A DNA stretch of 64,000 bases from Astragalus membranaceus (taxonomy: Eukaryota > Streptophyta > Magnoliopsida > Fabales > Fabaceae): the NCBI GenBank assembly GCA_039519185.1, contig CM076851.1, positions 98,143,531 through 98,207,530 of the forward strand, in the 5' to 3' direction. Under the pieces are notes generated by a model. The model saw only the letters and a program-made list of their open reading frames with translations. It had not been told where the DNA came from and searched no databases. How positions within the stretch are numbered: position 1 is the stretch's first letter; the number at the start of each line of letters is the position of its first letter. Below are positions 22,506 to 34,534 of this stretch, one piece after another. The translations under genes and the position numbers were made by a program.

Positions 22506-22605
22506 TAAATCAAAATATCTTCCTTTTCATAACAACTTTTACATATGCAAGTGAACTTAGAAATGGAAAGTTTAAGAATTGATGAGCTTAGAAATAATGA
22601 ATGTT

Positions 22606-22673
22606 TACATAAATTGTATCAGATATGAACTGGATCTTCTGATAAGCTCAGATATGAGTGGCTCAACACCCCC
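22606..22673 (-). pseudogene. GCN1: GCN1/ILITYHIA fragment, downstream part
   Basis: Continues the fragment at 31541-31610 across the Ogre-like insertion: reads GVEPLISELIRRSSSYLI then QFM and a stop. It resembles the HEAT-repeat translational activator GCN1 (ILITYHIA in Arabidopsis), which acts with GCN2 on ribosomes. The SEL-to-IRRSSSYLI join skips residues expected in between, suggesting an exon fusion or internal deletion. Captured debris, not a gene. Confidence 0.65.
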
Positions 22674-24111
22674 TGTCATACCCTAATTTTGTCCGGCTAA
22701 TTGAAAAATCCAAAAAAAAGAGTTTTTGTTCTCATTGCTTTAATTGTGCGCGTGTCTTTAACGCTCATTGTGCGACGTTTTTTTTTTGTGATACTCGTTC
22801 TTTGGTTGACATTGTTTTATTATCGTAAAATATAAATAATAATAAAATACAATGCAAAATCAAATAAACCATTAAGCTGTCAAAGTTTTTATTACATACC
22901 CAAGTTTTACATATATGGACAAAAACAAAAAAGTAAATTTAAAACCAAATTCAAAAGAAAAGAGGGCAAGGACGCAGCTCCTTGCTGCACTAGCCGTTGT
23001 CCTTTTGATTCTTCCCCTTATGCTGTCCTTTTTAATTCTTCCCCTTATGCTGTCCTTTTTAATTCTTCCCCTTGGAGTTGTCCTTTGTCCTTTTCCCCCT
23101 TCAATTGCTGTCCTTTGGCACCACCCACAGCCAGCTGCTGTCCTTTGTCATTTTTTTCCCTCTCAAATTGCTGTCCTTTTGATTCTCAGCACCACACCAA
23201 CCTGCTTATAAATCAAACAGCAACAGTAGCACAGGCACGAACACAGAGGGACACCAAAACAAAAAATCATGAAAAGAGAGAAACAAACAACAACAAAAAC
23301 ACAGTATCCGAAATCCCAAATCTTGTTTCACCAAGTTTAATCCTTTCTTCTTCTCCATCAACACCAGAAATTAAACAATGTTCCTGATGTTAGATTCGGG
23401 AAGCACTGCACAGAGACGCACAAACAAATCATACTCCCCTCCACCATTCACATTCATTCACCCAGAGAATCACACAAAAACAATCACAGTGACATAAAAC
23501 CAAAGGCAAGCACTGAGAGGAGACAGTCATAAACTAAACAGAGAACACAATGAAGAAAAAAAAACACGAAAAACAGACACATAATACCCACACTGATATA
23601 TGCCCGCAAGCAACAGAAGCATCCAAATAAAAAACAACAGCCAAAACACAAGGAAAAGGGGAGAAGTACCTCCGGCCACCGCTTGTGGTGGCCACCACCG
23701 TAGCCTCACCGCCACCCAACCACCTCAAACGGCCGCACCTTTGTCATCACCATGACCACAGAACCACCATCAACAGCTCCTCCTCGCGAACCAAAACCAC
23801 CGTAGTCAACGCCCCCTGCCGTGAAACGCTTGCCGTCGACGCCTCCGGTCGTCTTCTCCAACGAGACTCCAACCCCCATGACCGACCACGCTCTACCAAA
23901 GCCGCTCCCCTTTTTCGCGTTCGCGTTCACCTCACCGGCAACGTCGCGGTACCCTTCACGGTCGTCCTCCTTCGGTGCTTTCCCTCTCCATCTCCGTCGC
24001 GTAGCCTCTCTCTCTCTCTATGGTCCTCTCTCTCTTCCCCCACCGTGAAAACCCACCGTACACCACCGAGACCACACCACTACCGTTCTTCTTCTTTCCC
24101 CTTCTCACCGC

Positions 24112-24112
<1 letters not shown>

Positions 24113-24150
<38 letters not shown>
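24113..24150. repeat. (TC)n microsatellite
   Basis: About 38 bp of TC dinucleotides in the pyrimidine-rich middle of the Ogre-like LTR; surrounding open frames are low-complexity. Confidence 0.95.
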
Positions 24151-24155
<5 letters not shown>

Positions 24156-25249
24156 GTCTGTATCCGAATCCCCCTTCACTCGCACCTCGGTTTTTTTTTC
24201 CTCTTCCCTCTTCCTCTCACTCTTTTCATCTCTCCGCGTTTTGCTGTTTTCCATTTCTCTCTCTCATGAGAGCCTGTTGCGGCTGAAGAGATAGGGTTCC
24301 CAAACCCTAATTTCCTTTAATACCAATTCCCCTTTTTTAATTCTTTTTTAAAATCAGATTAATTACTAAGTGCACCCCACAAATTTAGTGCGCACCCCCC
24401 TTTTTTAAAAGCCAGAATTCGTGAGCCTGAAACGGATTGGGCTCACTGTTTGCACCCCCTTTTTAAAGAATACAGCCTCTGCTGCTATCCGCACCTCCCT
24501 TTTCGAAAATACAACCTCCTGCTCCTTTTCACACATTTTTTAAATATGCACCCCTTTTTTTTCTTTCCCTTTTTTTAACTTCTTTTTTACAAACCTATCT
24601 TCTCCCAAACAACAAATAAATATTTTCCCAAACATAAAAAATGGTTTGCTACTAATGATCACTCTGAGCTCAGCTTGTTTGACCGTTAATGACAGCTTTA
24701 ATTTTCAAACGAGCTATGAGTGATGACCACTCTGAGTTTTACTTGTTTGGTCGTTACGAATACCTCTCCCAATTTCAAAAATAATTAAAAAACACCAACA
24801 CACAAACTTTTTCTACCAAGAACTACGTGTGATTTCATTCTCTATAGTACAAAAATTGGAAAAGAATTGTACTTTTAAAGTCGGATACCCAGTTATCCAA
24901 CTTAAAAAGCAAACACGGTGGCAGTTTTGTAATTAAAATGAAAAGAAATTCTGTCCCGTGCTCGTTAAAGTCGGATGCCAAATTTGTCCGACTTAAAATA
25001 TTTAGAAACTTAGACCATTTAATACAAAACCCACAATTCTTTTTAGATATATCTCTTTTATCCCGCGTACCTCCGTCTTGAACCCTCCTCGTCCCCACAT
25101 CCAAAATGTCATCTCCTTCTTCGTCCACCTCAGTCCAACAATCTTCCCTCGCCGTCCACCTCAGTCTTCGTGATCCTTCATCTTCATTCCTTCTTTCAAT
25201 CTCACTTACGTTTCCCTCAGTATAAAACCGGCCTAGGCCAGTTTCGTTT

Positions 25250-26280
25250 TCCCTCATAAAACGTGGGTTTCCCTCTTTCCATCGATTTCATTTCCCTCAG
25301 TTTTGTTTGCGTTATTGCAGTGGCTGATTCCCCTCAGTTTTGTTTCCCTAGTTCCATCGGCTTCCCGAAGCAACAAGAATGGTGGGAGATGGTGAACAGT
25401 GGTTTTGTTGTGTCGGAGGTGAATTTGCTGTAGAGGATAGTGAAATTGAAAGAGGGTTTGGGGAGTTCCCCTCATTTTTGTGATTTTTTTAAGGCAGCTT
25501 GAGAAATTAGGGATTAGGCTTCAAGTCACACGCAAGACTTTCAAGGAACCCATAACTGAGGTAATTACTTTAATTTTTTTTGCAAAATTAGAGTTCCTAT
25601 ATGTTATGATTTTTTACTTGTATGACTTCTTTCCTTTTATCTGTGAAGGTGTTTTTCCTATTTTATTGGGATAATAATCACACAAGGTCGGTAAAAAATG
25701 ATGCAGTCACACAGAACAGGTTCAAAAGAGAATAGAATAAATGGCCATTCAGTTTATCAATTGAACTATGTTACAATTATAAATTATAAATTCGTAGTGA
25801 CACTGTGTAAGAAATGATAAACAGGCCTTTGGAGTTGATGAACTGACAATTGGAGGAAATTATCGAACAGTTCTGAGCTACCAAAAGCAAAGGTTTGGAA
25901 TTCCAAAATTTCTTGTACATTTTAGTTCCCTCATCTAGAGCCAAATCTGTAGTATTTTGATGCTTATAGAAAGAAATGCACTTGTGTTCAATTGCCTAGC
26001 CCTGTGTTCAGTTACCCTAGATATATTAGCATTCAATTGCGTAGCCCTGTGTTCTTTTACATTCTTTCCAAATATGTCATTCAATACTTGTGTATCTTTA
26101 CCTTGTGCAGATTCAACAGTTTTTGAAAGAGTTAGAGGGACCATTTCTGAAGGTAACAACTTATTTGTTGTCTTTCATGTTCACAATTTATTGGCAAATC
26201 AAGATCAATGATGTTAATATCCTTCCTAGAAGAATCACTTTGATATGACTGTGTCTGACATTTGAAACTACACGTTCCAG
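25250..26280 (+). other. CACTA B interior, unassigned
   Basis: Short exon-like stretches with plausible splice borders occur (for example RQLEKLGIRLQVTRKTFKEP at about 25490-25558 and IQQFLKELEGPFLK at about 26110-26153), but I recognise no family. Confidence 0.35.
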
Positions 26281-26486
26281 GTTCTCAAAAATATGGGAGA
26301 GATCTTAAAATCAGGGGGCGCCAGCTACTCATCAGTTGTTAAAACAACAATTTTGTATGAATTATTTCTGCTTCTTTAGTTGGGTTGTATTTAAGTGTTG
26401 GCAAGATTACTAGCTTAAGAACATTAATTATTTCAGGTTGGCTGACTTGAAGGACTTCAAGAAAGTTAATAAGATCTATGCTAAAT
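26281..26486 (+). pseudogene. RIDA: Captured RidA (reactive intermediate deaminase) fragment
   Basis: Two exons, 26281-26354 and 26437-26486, read VLKNMGEILKSGGASYSSVV and LADLKDFKKVNKIYAK around a GT-AG intron. This is the central part of RidA/YjgF/UK114, the chloroplast enzyme that hydrolyses enamine intermediates of threonine dehydratase. The substrate-site C-terminal half (YFPSPAPARS region) is missing. It lies on the same strand as the transposon's Ulp1 gene. Confidence 0.88.
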
Positions 26487-26624
26487 GTGAGTTCTTAGTA
26501 GTGGTTTTGATGTTTCCTTGACATTGTTTACATTCGTGCTTAAAGTATGCAACAGGATGTTTAGGTGTAATGATAATCATTATTGTTCTGAACTAATTGC
26601 ACTTTATTGTCCTTTTGGGTCTAG

Positions 26625-27062
26625 TTGGGTCTGGTTGGGAAGGATCTAGAGATAGAGAAGGGAAGGAAAGATTGGGTCATACTTGAAGTTAGTTGGTTAG
26701 AAGAGAAAAAGATATATGGGAAGGGAGAAGAGCCATTAAGGTTGGCCCAATCTGATAAGAAACTTTGGATTAATGGAAGAAATACTGTTGAGACTCTTGT
26801 GATGGCATATGCGCTTATTTTTGATTGGCCAGCAAAACTTCACGATCAAGGCTTCCCATTAATTCAAAACATGGGCAACCAGTTGTTATCCACTTCCCAT
26901 GTATTTTCCACAACATATGTTGATAACAAAAAAGTTTGGTCAAAGTTCCACCTTCAATTACTGTTGCAGCGACCTTTTCATGCATGTCCCCAGACACAAG
27001 CTTGCTGGTTTTTCAGCAACTTCGTTAGCAATCATTTCCTTTGTGAAGAGTGGGTATCGTAG
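26625..27062 (+). other. Open frame in CACTA B, unrecognised
   Basis: 145 codons open (MGLVGKDLEIEKGRKDW...), overlapped by an antisense 60-codon frame. No family recognised; it may be a remnant of the element's own protein or another captured exon. Confidence 0.3.
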
Positions 27063-27675
27063 CTGTCTATGTTCTAGTTAATTATCATCTAATAGATTGT
27101 AATTTCCAAAATGTTCTTAACTATATTTGGTTCCTTATCTGAATGTAATTTCAGAGGGATTTTTCAACTATTTGTTTTTATGTTTTCTAGGGTGACCGTG
27201 TCAAATTGGTGAGGGCTGGAAAGCATCAGGTTTGCTCACACACTTTTCTGAAATTTTTTTATGAATATACAGATTCATTTGAGCATTATTTTCTTAGAAC
27301 CTGGTACTTCAATTCAAGTCCCTTAAGGATAATGTTGTGCAAAATGATATTCCGATCCTTGCTTAACCTTAAACTGTAAGTTAGAAATACTGGATGTAAG
27401 TTTTGCTTTTTGATTCTTGGGCTGCTCATATTATGTTTATTGAGCAATACGATGCCTTGATTGTAATCCCTTGTATAGTTACTCAAGGGATCTTGATTGT
27501 AATCCTATTATGATGTTTCTTTCTCATAAAATATGCTCTGTTCATGCTTCTATATATGTTGCATAAGTTTTGAACATGTGATGATGTGGTCACTCATGAA
27601 ATTGTTTCATGCAATTGCCAGCTTCCTAAATATTTTCTAGTTATAGTTATTGAACATCTTGTTTTAATATTTTAG

Positions 27676-28978
27676 GTATTTGCATCGCGAATGTATAGCA
27701 AGGGAGATTAGTCATGTGTATGGATTTTTAGATCCATACAAAGTTTGTGGTAGTTTTGGCTACAAACCAGGGACCATCCAATCATATATCCAGAAGAAGC
27801 TAATTGAGCAAGACAAAACATGCTTTCTAGCGCCATATTTGATCGGGTAAAGTATCAATTGTCTAAATGTAAAGTGTATCAATTCTTTGTCTGATTATGA
27901 TTTAATTATTGTTGTCTAATTCTGCAGCAAACATTGGCAATTGTTTGTCATTTGTCCTACTTCTAATACAGTTGTTTGGATGTGTTCGCTTCACAATCCT
28001 CCACCCGAGGAATTGGTTGAAATAGTTAACAAGTATGTTGTCTTTTTTTAGTGGTCATAATTTTGTGATTTAAAATACTTTACACTTATAGCTTACTGTT
28101 TATAATATTACCAGTGCTATGAATGTATGCTACCGGGCGAAAGGGCTTAGGAAACCAAAGCCTCAATGGGTGACACCAAAAGTAAGTATTTGCTTTGACA
28201 ATTCCTATTTAAAATGGCTAAGAAAATTGCATGTTGGGAATTGTGTGCTAGGAATTGATTTAATATAATAGTATTTAATCCAATCATAGTAGTTTGACAC
28301 ACTTCAACTCCATCAGTAAAGATGCTAATTGAAGCTGCAGTAACCAACTTATAGATAATAGAGGATATGCTAGTATCTGATTCTGTGTTGCAGTGTGTTC
28401 TAATAACACGTGCCCCATTTAGTTCAGTTGATTAGTTAGCATGCTGTTAGTGCTGCTGACTAGGCAGTTAGAAAGGACCTGGTCAATAATTCATTACTGA
28501 GTTGGATATTCAAACTATTCATGATAAATTCATTACTGACGTGATGATGTGTATAAGTTTTCTTTATATTCATTTTTGTTCATCAGTGGAGCATTCCTAT
28601 GTAGCTGGAGCTGTAATTTTGTTGGTTTGTTATTTATAGGTGGCAAAACAAAATGATACCCATTCTTGTGGCTATTATGTGATGATAAATATGATGACTA
28701 TAGTCTCCGCAACTATCACTAACAATTGGAAAAAGGTAATTGAATTTTTCAACTTTTAAGATTATTACTAGATAATTATTATTGAGTAGATATTAGATTA
28801 ACTCATCGTTCTTATTTATCTTTTATTGTTTTAGGTATTCAATTCAACTGATCCGTTCACATCTGAAGAATTGAAGGACATTAGACAAGTTTGAGCTGAA
28901 TTCTTTCTAAGGTTGTATGAGGAGCGTAAGCTGATTGGAAAGGAAGAAAGAATAAAGAAGAAAAATCAACTTAAGTGA
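27676..28978 (+). pseudogene. Transposon Ulp1-type cysteine protease, broken
   Basis: Exons 27676-27846, 27928-28032, 28115-28181, 28640-28735 and 28835-28978 join in frame with GT-AG borders. They encode the C48 (Ulp1/SENP-like) domain common in plant CACTA and MULE elements: catalytic His in GKHWQLFVICP, VVWMCSLHNPP where canonical SUMO proteases have the Asp, and catalytic Cys in DTHSCGYYVMINMM. A TGA at 28892-28894 replaces a Trp expected in RQVWAEFF, after which the frame continues to KKKNQLK and stops at 28976. No N-terminal transposase portion is evident upstream, and the stop makes the protein truncated. Confidence 0.8.
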
Positions 28979-29239
28979 AAGTGTAGTTGATCATTATCGT
29001 ATTTTGGAATATTATTAGAATGTCAAGGAAGTGTAGTATTAGCGTATATTTTGGTATGAAATCTAACAGTTAACTCTATATATTTAAGTAAAGTAGTTTA
29101 ATTACCGTGTGTGTATGTGTCCCTCTTGCCTAGCTGAAATTGTAGTACTTTAATTACTTTAAAGTATGTGCAGGAAATGAATGTATAAGAAGGGTGAAGC
29201 AAAAAAAAAAACAATCAAAATTCAAAAAAAAAAAACATT

Positions 29240-29520
29240 AGTTTTAAAGTCGGATATTCTTCTTATGCTGCCTAATATCCGACTTAAAATCATGCTTTTA
29301 AAGTCGGATATTCTTCTAAATCCGACTTTAAACGTGTTCCAGAAAGACCATAAACGCGATATAATTAAAGATTTAAAGTCGGATTATTGAATTTATCCGA
29401 CTTTAAAACCGTATTTTAAAGTCGGACGCCCATCCGACTTTAAAATTTCAGACTTTTTAAGTCGCCTTAATAGAAGTCGGATGCATATCCGACTTTGAAT
29501 GTCCCAAATATCCGACTTTA
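29240..29520. repeat. Right subterminal repeats of CACTA B
   Basis: At least six head-to-head pairs of TTTAAAGTCGGAT and ATCCGACTTTAAA that could form hairpins. Confidence 0.88.
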
Positions 29521-31540
29521 AATCCTGTTTTTTTACTAGTGACCAGGAGATACGTAGGAGCAGAGGGCGGCCGACCTCTGTCAATTGCATTAATAAAAAA
29601 CCCCCTTTTTTTTCTTTTAATCCTTTTCTCTCCTATTTCTCAAAAATGCAAAAAATAATTAACTGTTTATCGAGTCTTTTATTTATTATTATTATAAGGG
29701 TAAAAACATTATTTTTAAAATTAATAATTTTACACATTTAGTTAAAAGGTAACCTTCCTTAGGAGGGATGTCGTAGGGGTGCTAATACATTCCCTACGCA
29801 TAAACGACTCCCGAGCCTAAACCTGGTTCGCAAAACCTCCTTATCCACTCAATAGGGATTTTCTAATGTTTGCCCTTGAACTAAACTTTAGTGGCGGCTT
29901 CATTTCAAGAACTTCGAAGAAACCCTCCTCACCCGGATTTTTCGGTCGCTACAGCTGGACGGTGGTGTATGGCTGTGCTTGAGTTTGGCCGTGGAGTGGT
30001 GCACTGGTGGTGGGGGTGATGGTTCGGTTGGTGGTTGTGATGCTCTGTGGTGGTGGATGGCCTTGAGGGAGGGGGAGTGTGGTGGTGCTCCCCTCCCCCT
30101 TTTCTTCTTTCTTTCTCTCCTCTGTGTGTCTGTTGTATTGTTAGATAATTAATTTTCTTTCTTGGTTCTTGTCCAGTGCCCCTACGGTTCACACCCCCCC
30201 TCTGTTTGTTTCTGTTTCGTTTTTGGTGATTGCTGTTTGCACCTCATATTTACCTCAGGCACCCCCCATACGACCCACTCCTTTTTTAAAGGTGCACCCC
30301 TTTTTTTTCCTTTTTTTGTAAATTTCTTTTCTACAAATAAACATTTTCTTTCACAAACCTATTTTCATTTTTTTTCTCAAATGACAAACAAACGTTTTCC
30401 CCAAACATAAAAGTAGTTGATAATTAATGGTCACTCTGAGTTTAGCTTGTTTAATCGTCAATATCAACTATATTTTTCAAACGAGCTATGAGTGATGACC
30501 ACTCTGAGTTTTACTTGTTTGGTTGTCACGAGTGCCTACCCCAATTTCAAAATACCTAAAAAAACACCAACACACAAATTTTTTCTACCTTAGAACTACG
30601 TGTGATTTGATTCTCTACCAAGAGATACGTAGGAGCAGGGTCACGCCCCTGTCAAGCACAAAAATAAACAATTTCCATTTCATTCATTTTTTTACAGAAA
30701 CCTATAAAAATAAATAGATGAATATTTCATTTTCAAAATATAAATAGGGGATTAAGTCGACTGTACAGTCGAGTTAGTCTGCTTTTTAGGCCACTAATGA
30801 ACCGTTACGGATCAGGTCCTAAAATCCCTATTTAAAATAAATAATTTCTAAATTAAAAAAAATACAAACACATCTCTTTCACTTCAAAACTCAAAAATCT
30901 TATTTTCAAAGTAAGGGATTAAGTCGGTCGTATGGCCGGGTTAGTCATCGTTTTAGGATAAGTGAACTGTGGTCCTTCAGAGCCCCAACGCTCCTTCAAC
31001 CCTCAGCGGCCCATCAGAGCCCCATCGCTCCTTCAGACCCAAGTGGTCCTTCAACACAGATCACACAGTCCTAAAACCCCTATATTAAAAAACACCAACT
31101 TTTTCTACCAAGAACTACGTGTGATTTGATTCTCTACCAGGAGATACGTAGGAGCAGAGGGCGGCCGACCTCTGTCAATTGCATTAATAAAAAAACCTTT
31201 TTTTTAATTCACTTCTCTCTTTTCAAAAAGTACAAAAATAACTAACTACTTATCGAGTCTTTTTTTTTTAAAATTATTATAAGGGTAAAAACATTATTTT
31301 TGAATTAATAAATGTTTACACATTTAGTTAAAAGGTAACCTTCCTTAGGAAGGATGTCGTAGGGTGCTAATACCTTCCCTACGCATAAACGACTCCCGAG
31401 CCTAAAGCTGGTCCACAAAACCTCCTTATCCACTCAATATGGATTTTCCAATGTTTGCCCTTAAACTAAACTTTGGTGGCGGCTTCATTTCAAGAACTTC
31501 GAAGAATCCCTCCTCCGGATTTTTCGGTCGCTACACCCCC

Positions 31541-31610
31541 CTCTTCATCAATACCAGGTCCAGCAACTTCTGCTAAAGCCCCCAGAGCATGTGCATGAAA
31601 GTCAATATAG
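31541..31610 (-). pseudogene. GCN1: GCN1/ILITYHIA fragment, upstream part
   Basis: Reads FHAHALGALAEVAGPGIDEE, strongly like the GCN1 HEAT region. Removing the Ogre-like unit and one CCCCC copy keeps the frame: GIDEE, GG, VEPLISEL. This shows the fragment was already in CACTA A when the LTR element landed in it. Confidence 0.75.
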
Positions 31611-31764
31611 GATCATTAATCAATAATTCTGATTCCATGACAGTTACAATAAACTTCGGTTTCACTGTCTTAGTAAGTTGGAATAATAGGAGTTAATTAC
31701 AATTTGCAACAGAGAAACACATAAAAAATTAAACAACACAGGACAAAGATAAAGAAAAAGGATA

Positions 31765-31950
31765 TGTTCTATCAACTGTTAAAGCTTTATCATATTCATA
31801 ATGTTCCTTTTCCTAGGTTTCTTCTACTTGTGTATGATCATCAAAATGACTTTCATTCTCCAAAATAGAAGGTAGTGAGTAGTTAGAGCAATTAGAACTA
31901 AGGCCCAAAAAACCCATTTTAACAATGAATTTCAGTTCAGAAAGGAACTT
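31765..31950 (-). pseudogene. Possible PDCD2-like fragment
   Basis: Minus-strand frame includes EKEHYEYDKALTVDRTY, like the C-terminal region of programmed-cell-death-2 domain proteins, preceded by an in-frame TAG and an acidic stretch. Recognition rests on a short motif, so confidence is low. Confidence 0.4.
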
Positions 31951-32977
31951 CCAATCTATAAACTGAAGAACAAAAGCCAAAAATTATTAAATTACAATGG
32001 AAATCACTATTGTTGCAAGAAGAACAAAAGCGAAATCACCATTGTCGCAATGAAAATCTACTCTTTATTTGTTCCTTCCTCAAAATTGGATTGTCATTCC
32101 CCATTTGTATTATTTACACTACCCCCTCAAAGGCAAAAGGAAGTTAATATAGAACTTTGAAACAAATATAAAACCTTTGAAACAAAACTATTATTTGGCA
32201 ATAACTATAAGTCTTACCTTTGAAACAAAGCATTAGAATTTTCAAAACAACATGCAAAACAATAAAACATATATAAGCATACCTTAGCTTCACTAATAGG
32301 TAGCAAATAGATTTTCTTCAACCTCAGCAACATCCATATTCGCATCCACTATCCAGCAGTGACTCCGTGTAAAGTCAAGCACTAATTGATCTCAACTATA
32401 ATAGGTACAGCCTACAGGGTCAAAAAGTTAAGGTAGAAAGTTAGCACAAGGGGGGAAAATTATCAGCTACAACTCTTCATTTAATTTTATTCCCCTGTAC
32501 AAAGTACAAACACAATATAACTTCTTCATGCAAACAAAACAGTCCTATAACTTCTTCCATTCAAATTGTTAAAAGACTGATGTCAACTCACGCATACAAA
32601 ACAATCCTATACATGCCCAGTTCACTGTGCACTGACAAAAACCATTGAAATGGCTGACTATGCAAAAGAAGAACACCAAAAAATAATATTCAACAGAAAA
32701 AGAAAATGTACCTAGCATCAAAACATTGGAAACTGTATTATTGTTTTACATGAACGATTGCACAGAAACAACTATAGTACCAGCCACAGAAACAACTATA
32801 GGATGCTCCTCACATTATTTGTACCATGACCATAACACTAAAATTTTACCGTGTAAATACATCATTAAACTGATAAAACAAACAACACACATAACTCAGC
32901 CATATTCTATTTTATATGTAATTTAGTATTTCAGAACCCCCTCACTTATACTTAGATTCACCTAGGCAAGTACTGAC
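31951..32977. other. CACTA A interior, unassigned
   Basis: AT-rich intron-like sequence. A minus-strand exon-like stretch near 32290-32390 (LDFTRSHCWIVDANMDVAEV) with a GT donor is not recognised. Confidence 0.35.
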
Positions 32978-33091
32978 CTGAAAGCATTCAGCACCAAGAT
33001 AGCTTTGCAGCATCCTAATCACAGATGCGCCCTTTTTATAGCTTATTGCTTCAAAGATTTCATCAATCTCACGAGCATAATTTATCTCCAC
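32978..33091 (-). pseudogene. APM1: Captured M1 aminopeptidase exon
   Basis: One exon bounded by AG and GT reads VEINYAREIDEIFEAISYKK then GASVIRMLQSYLGAECFQ. This is the conserved segment following the zinc site in puromycin-sensitive type M1 aminopeptidases (APM1 in Arabidopsis). The HEXXH zinc motif is not included, so no activity is possible. Confidence 0.85.
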
Positions 33092-33393
33092 CTGCAAACA
33101 TAATTTACAAAGATTAAAATACACAGTTTAATGATATGGTAGTTAAGCAAAAGGAGTCATTTACAAAGATTAAAATACGCAGTTTAAACAACACAGGAAA
33201 AACGAATTAAAATTTAGTATTGCAAACATAATTTACAAAGACTAGTACACAATCCAGGAATGAAATTGTTAAGCAATGAATTATAATTACAGACCTCTGC
33301 TTCATATTTAAACTCAATTCTAGTACATAAGAACTGATGATGATATAAGTGACATTAGAAACAAACACAAAAAGGTAAGTTAAATAAAATTAC

Positions 33394-33533
33394 CTTAATA
33401 ACTACAACATGGTCTAGATGTTCACCAGGGGCGAAGAGGATGCCATTGCTGTTAACCATATCATCAACAACATTACTCTTGAAGTCATCTCCACCAATCA
33501 AAGAGTTTCTCTGGATGGCAAGCTCAATCAGCC
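33394..33533 (-). pseudogene. MIPS: Captured myo-inositol-3-phosphate synthase fragment
   Basis: Reads GLIELAIQRNSLIGGDDFK fused directly to SNVVDDMVNSNGILFAPGEH and LDHVVVIK. Both are conserved MIPS segments, normally separated by about 50 residues, so there is an internal deletion or exon skip. MIPS makes inositol phosphate from glucose-6-phosphate. The piece is flanked by AG and GT and follows the kinase fragment on the same strand. Confidence 0.85.
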
Positions 33534-33949
33534 CTGAATAGAAAAAAACCAGAAGTTAACAAGTATGCAAAAAACATAAATCAAAGTGAGAGAGAAGGTA
33601 GAGAAGGGAATGCTGGCAATGCACAAGCAAGGGATGTATTATCCATTCTCTCAATGTTGTGAAAGTGAAACTTTTTCAAAAGAGCCCTACAAAAAAGTAT
33701 AAGAGCCCATTTAAAACAAAAACTGAAAAGAGTTGTATAGAAAAAGTTCATAAGAAACATACGTTAGAGCAAAATTCAGTGAACATGGGAGTATGTAATT
33801 GGAGACACTCAAAATCTAACAAATTGGAGTCACCAAAATTTGGTGATAGAAGTATGTAATGGGAGTCACCAATGAAAAGCAAAACATCAATGAAGATAAG
33901 GCAAACCATCCAAGCAAATAATGATTATGCAACTAAATATATTTTTATT

Positions 33950-34320
33950 TCAATTTTAGCAAGCTTCTTCTCTTGATACACTACTTCCAGATGCCTTAAA
34001 GGTAAGTTGTTTTATGTCTTAACAAGAGGGGAGTTATAAAGATCCATGAGAGTAGTTATGATACACTTGTACTGAGAGTGATGCAAGTTCAGACTTATTT
34101 GAGATTGAAAGTCTCACTGGAAAATCCAACCATTTCATTTCTAGAGCATCATCTAATGTTTCTTCTGGATGTGCCAGCCCTACTCATTATGCACCAAGTG
34201 AGGAAAGCATTGAATGGAGTGCGGTCACTGTTAGTGCAATAGATTATAAACAATGGGGAGGTTATGCCTCAGATAATTGTGCAGCATGTGTACCATGTGA
34301 TGAAGATTGCAGGACATGAA
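33950..34320 (+). other. Exon-like plus-strand stretches, unrecognised
   Basis: A stretch at 33958-34008 (QASSLDTLLPDALK, followed by GTAAGT) and an open run at about 34110-34318 (RASSNVSSGCASPTHYAPSE ... ending CVPCDEDCRT, stop) look like exon debris in the opposite orientation to the other fragments. No family recognised. Confidence 0.35.
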
Positions 34321-34471
34321 ATGTGGTTGGAATATGATTTAAAGAATGAGAAAATTGAGCTGCAGGATCAAAAAAATTGAATTCATATTAGCACCGGTTC
34401 ATTAGTATAACTGGAGTGAGTGCTAATCGGACCTTACAATTGAAGAAACACTGCTAAAGGAATTTACATAC

Positions 34472-34534
34472 CTGATAAACAACACCAAAAGAACTTGTAC
34501 CAACCACACCTTCTGCCATGTATCAGATTGTCTG
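34472..34534 (-). pseudogene. Captured shaggy/GSK3-like kinase glycine-loop exon
   Basis: Reads QTI, stop (TGA), YMAEGVVGTSSFGVVYQ and then a GT donor. This is the ATP-binding glycine loop of plant shaggy-related GSK3 kinases, with an in-frame stop where Ser is usual. Too short for function. Confidence 0.7.

Larger units (their letters stand above)
24845..29541 (+). mobile_element. CACTA element B (4.7 kb) inside the Ogre-like LTR
   Basis: Right end ATTTAAATCC-type repeats lead to TTTTTTACTAGTG at 29541. The left end reads TAGTACAAAAATTGG, i.e. a CACTA end lacking CAC. The broken LTR phrase GATTCTCTA / ACCAGGAGATACG is intact at 31118-31138, which proves the insertion point. Subterminal arrays of TTTAAAGTCGGA occur at both sides (24870-24990 and 29240-29520). 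It carries a RidA fragment and a broken Ulp1-like protease on the plus strand. Confidence 0.82.
22674..31535 (+). mobile_element. Ogre/Tat-like LTR unit, rearranged, inside CACTA A
   Basis: Starts TGTCATACCCTAATTTTGTCC and ends GGTCGCTACA; CCCCC flanks both outer ends (22669-22673 and 31536-31540). An internal GGTCGCTACA at 29944-29953 marks the end of a first full LTR, followed only by GCTGG, the first bases of the usual primer site. The rest (29954-31535) is a partial second LTR. So it is a 5' LTR plus a truncated 3' LTR with almost no internal region. LTR 1 is split by CACTA element B. Confidence 0.7.

Noticed and set aside
23685..24290. Overlapping open frames up to 194 codons
   Set aside because: Low-complexity Ser/Pro/Leu peptides within the pyrimidine-rich part of an LTR, crossing a TC microsatellite.
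27676..28978. Ulp1-type protease as a host SUMO protease gene
   Set aside because: Lies between CACTA termini and subterminal repeats, uses the transposon-type WMCSL segment in place of the catalytic Asp motif, and has an in-frame stop.
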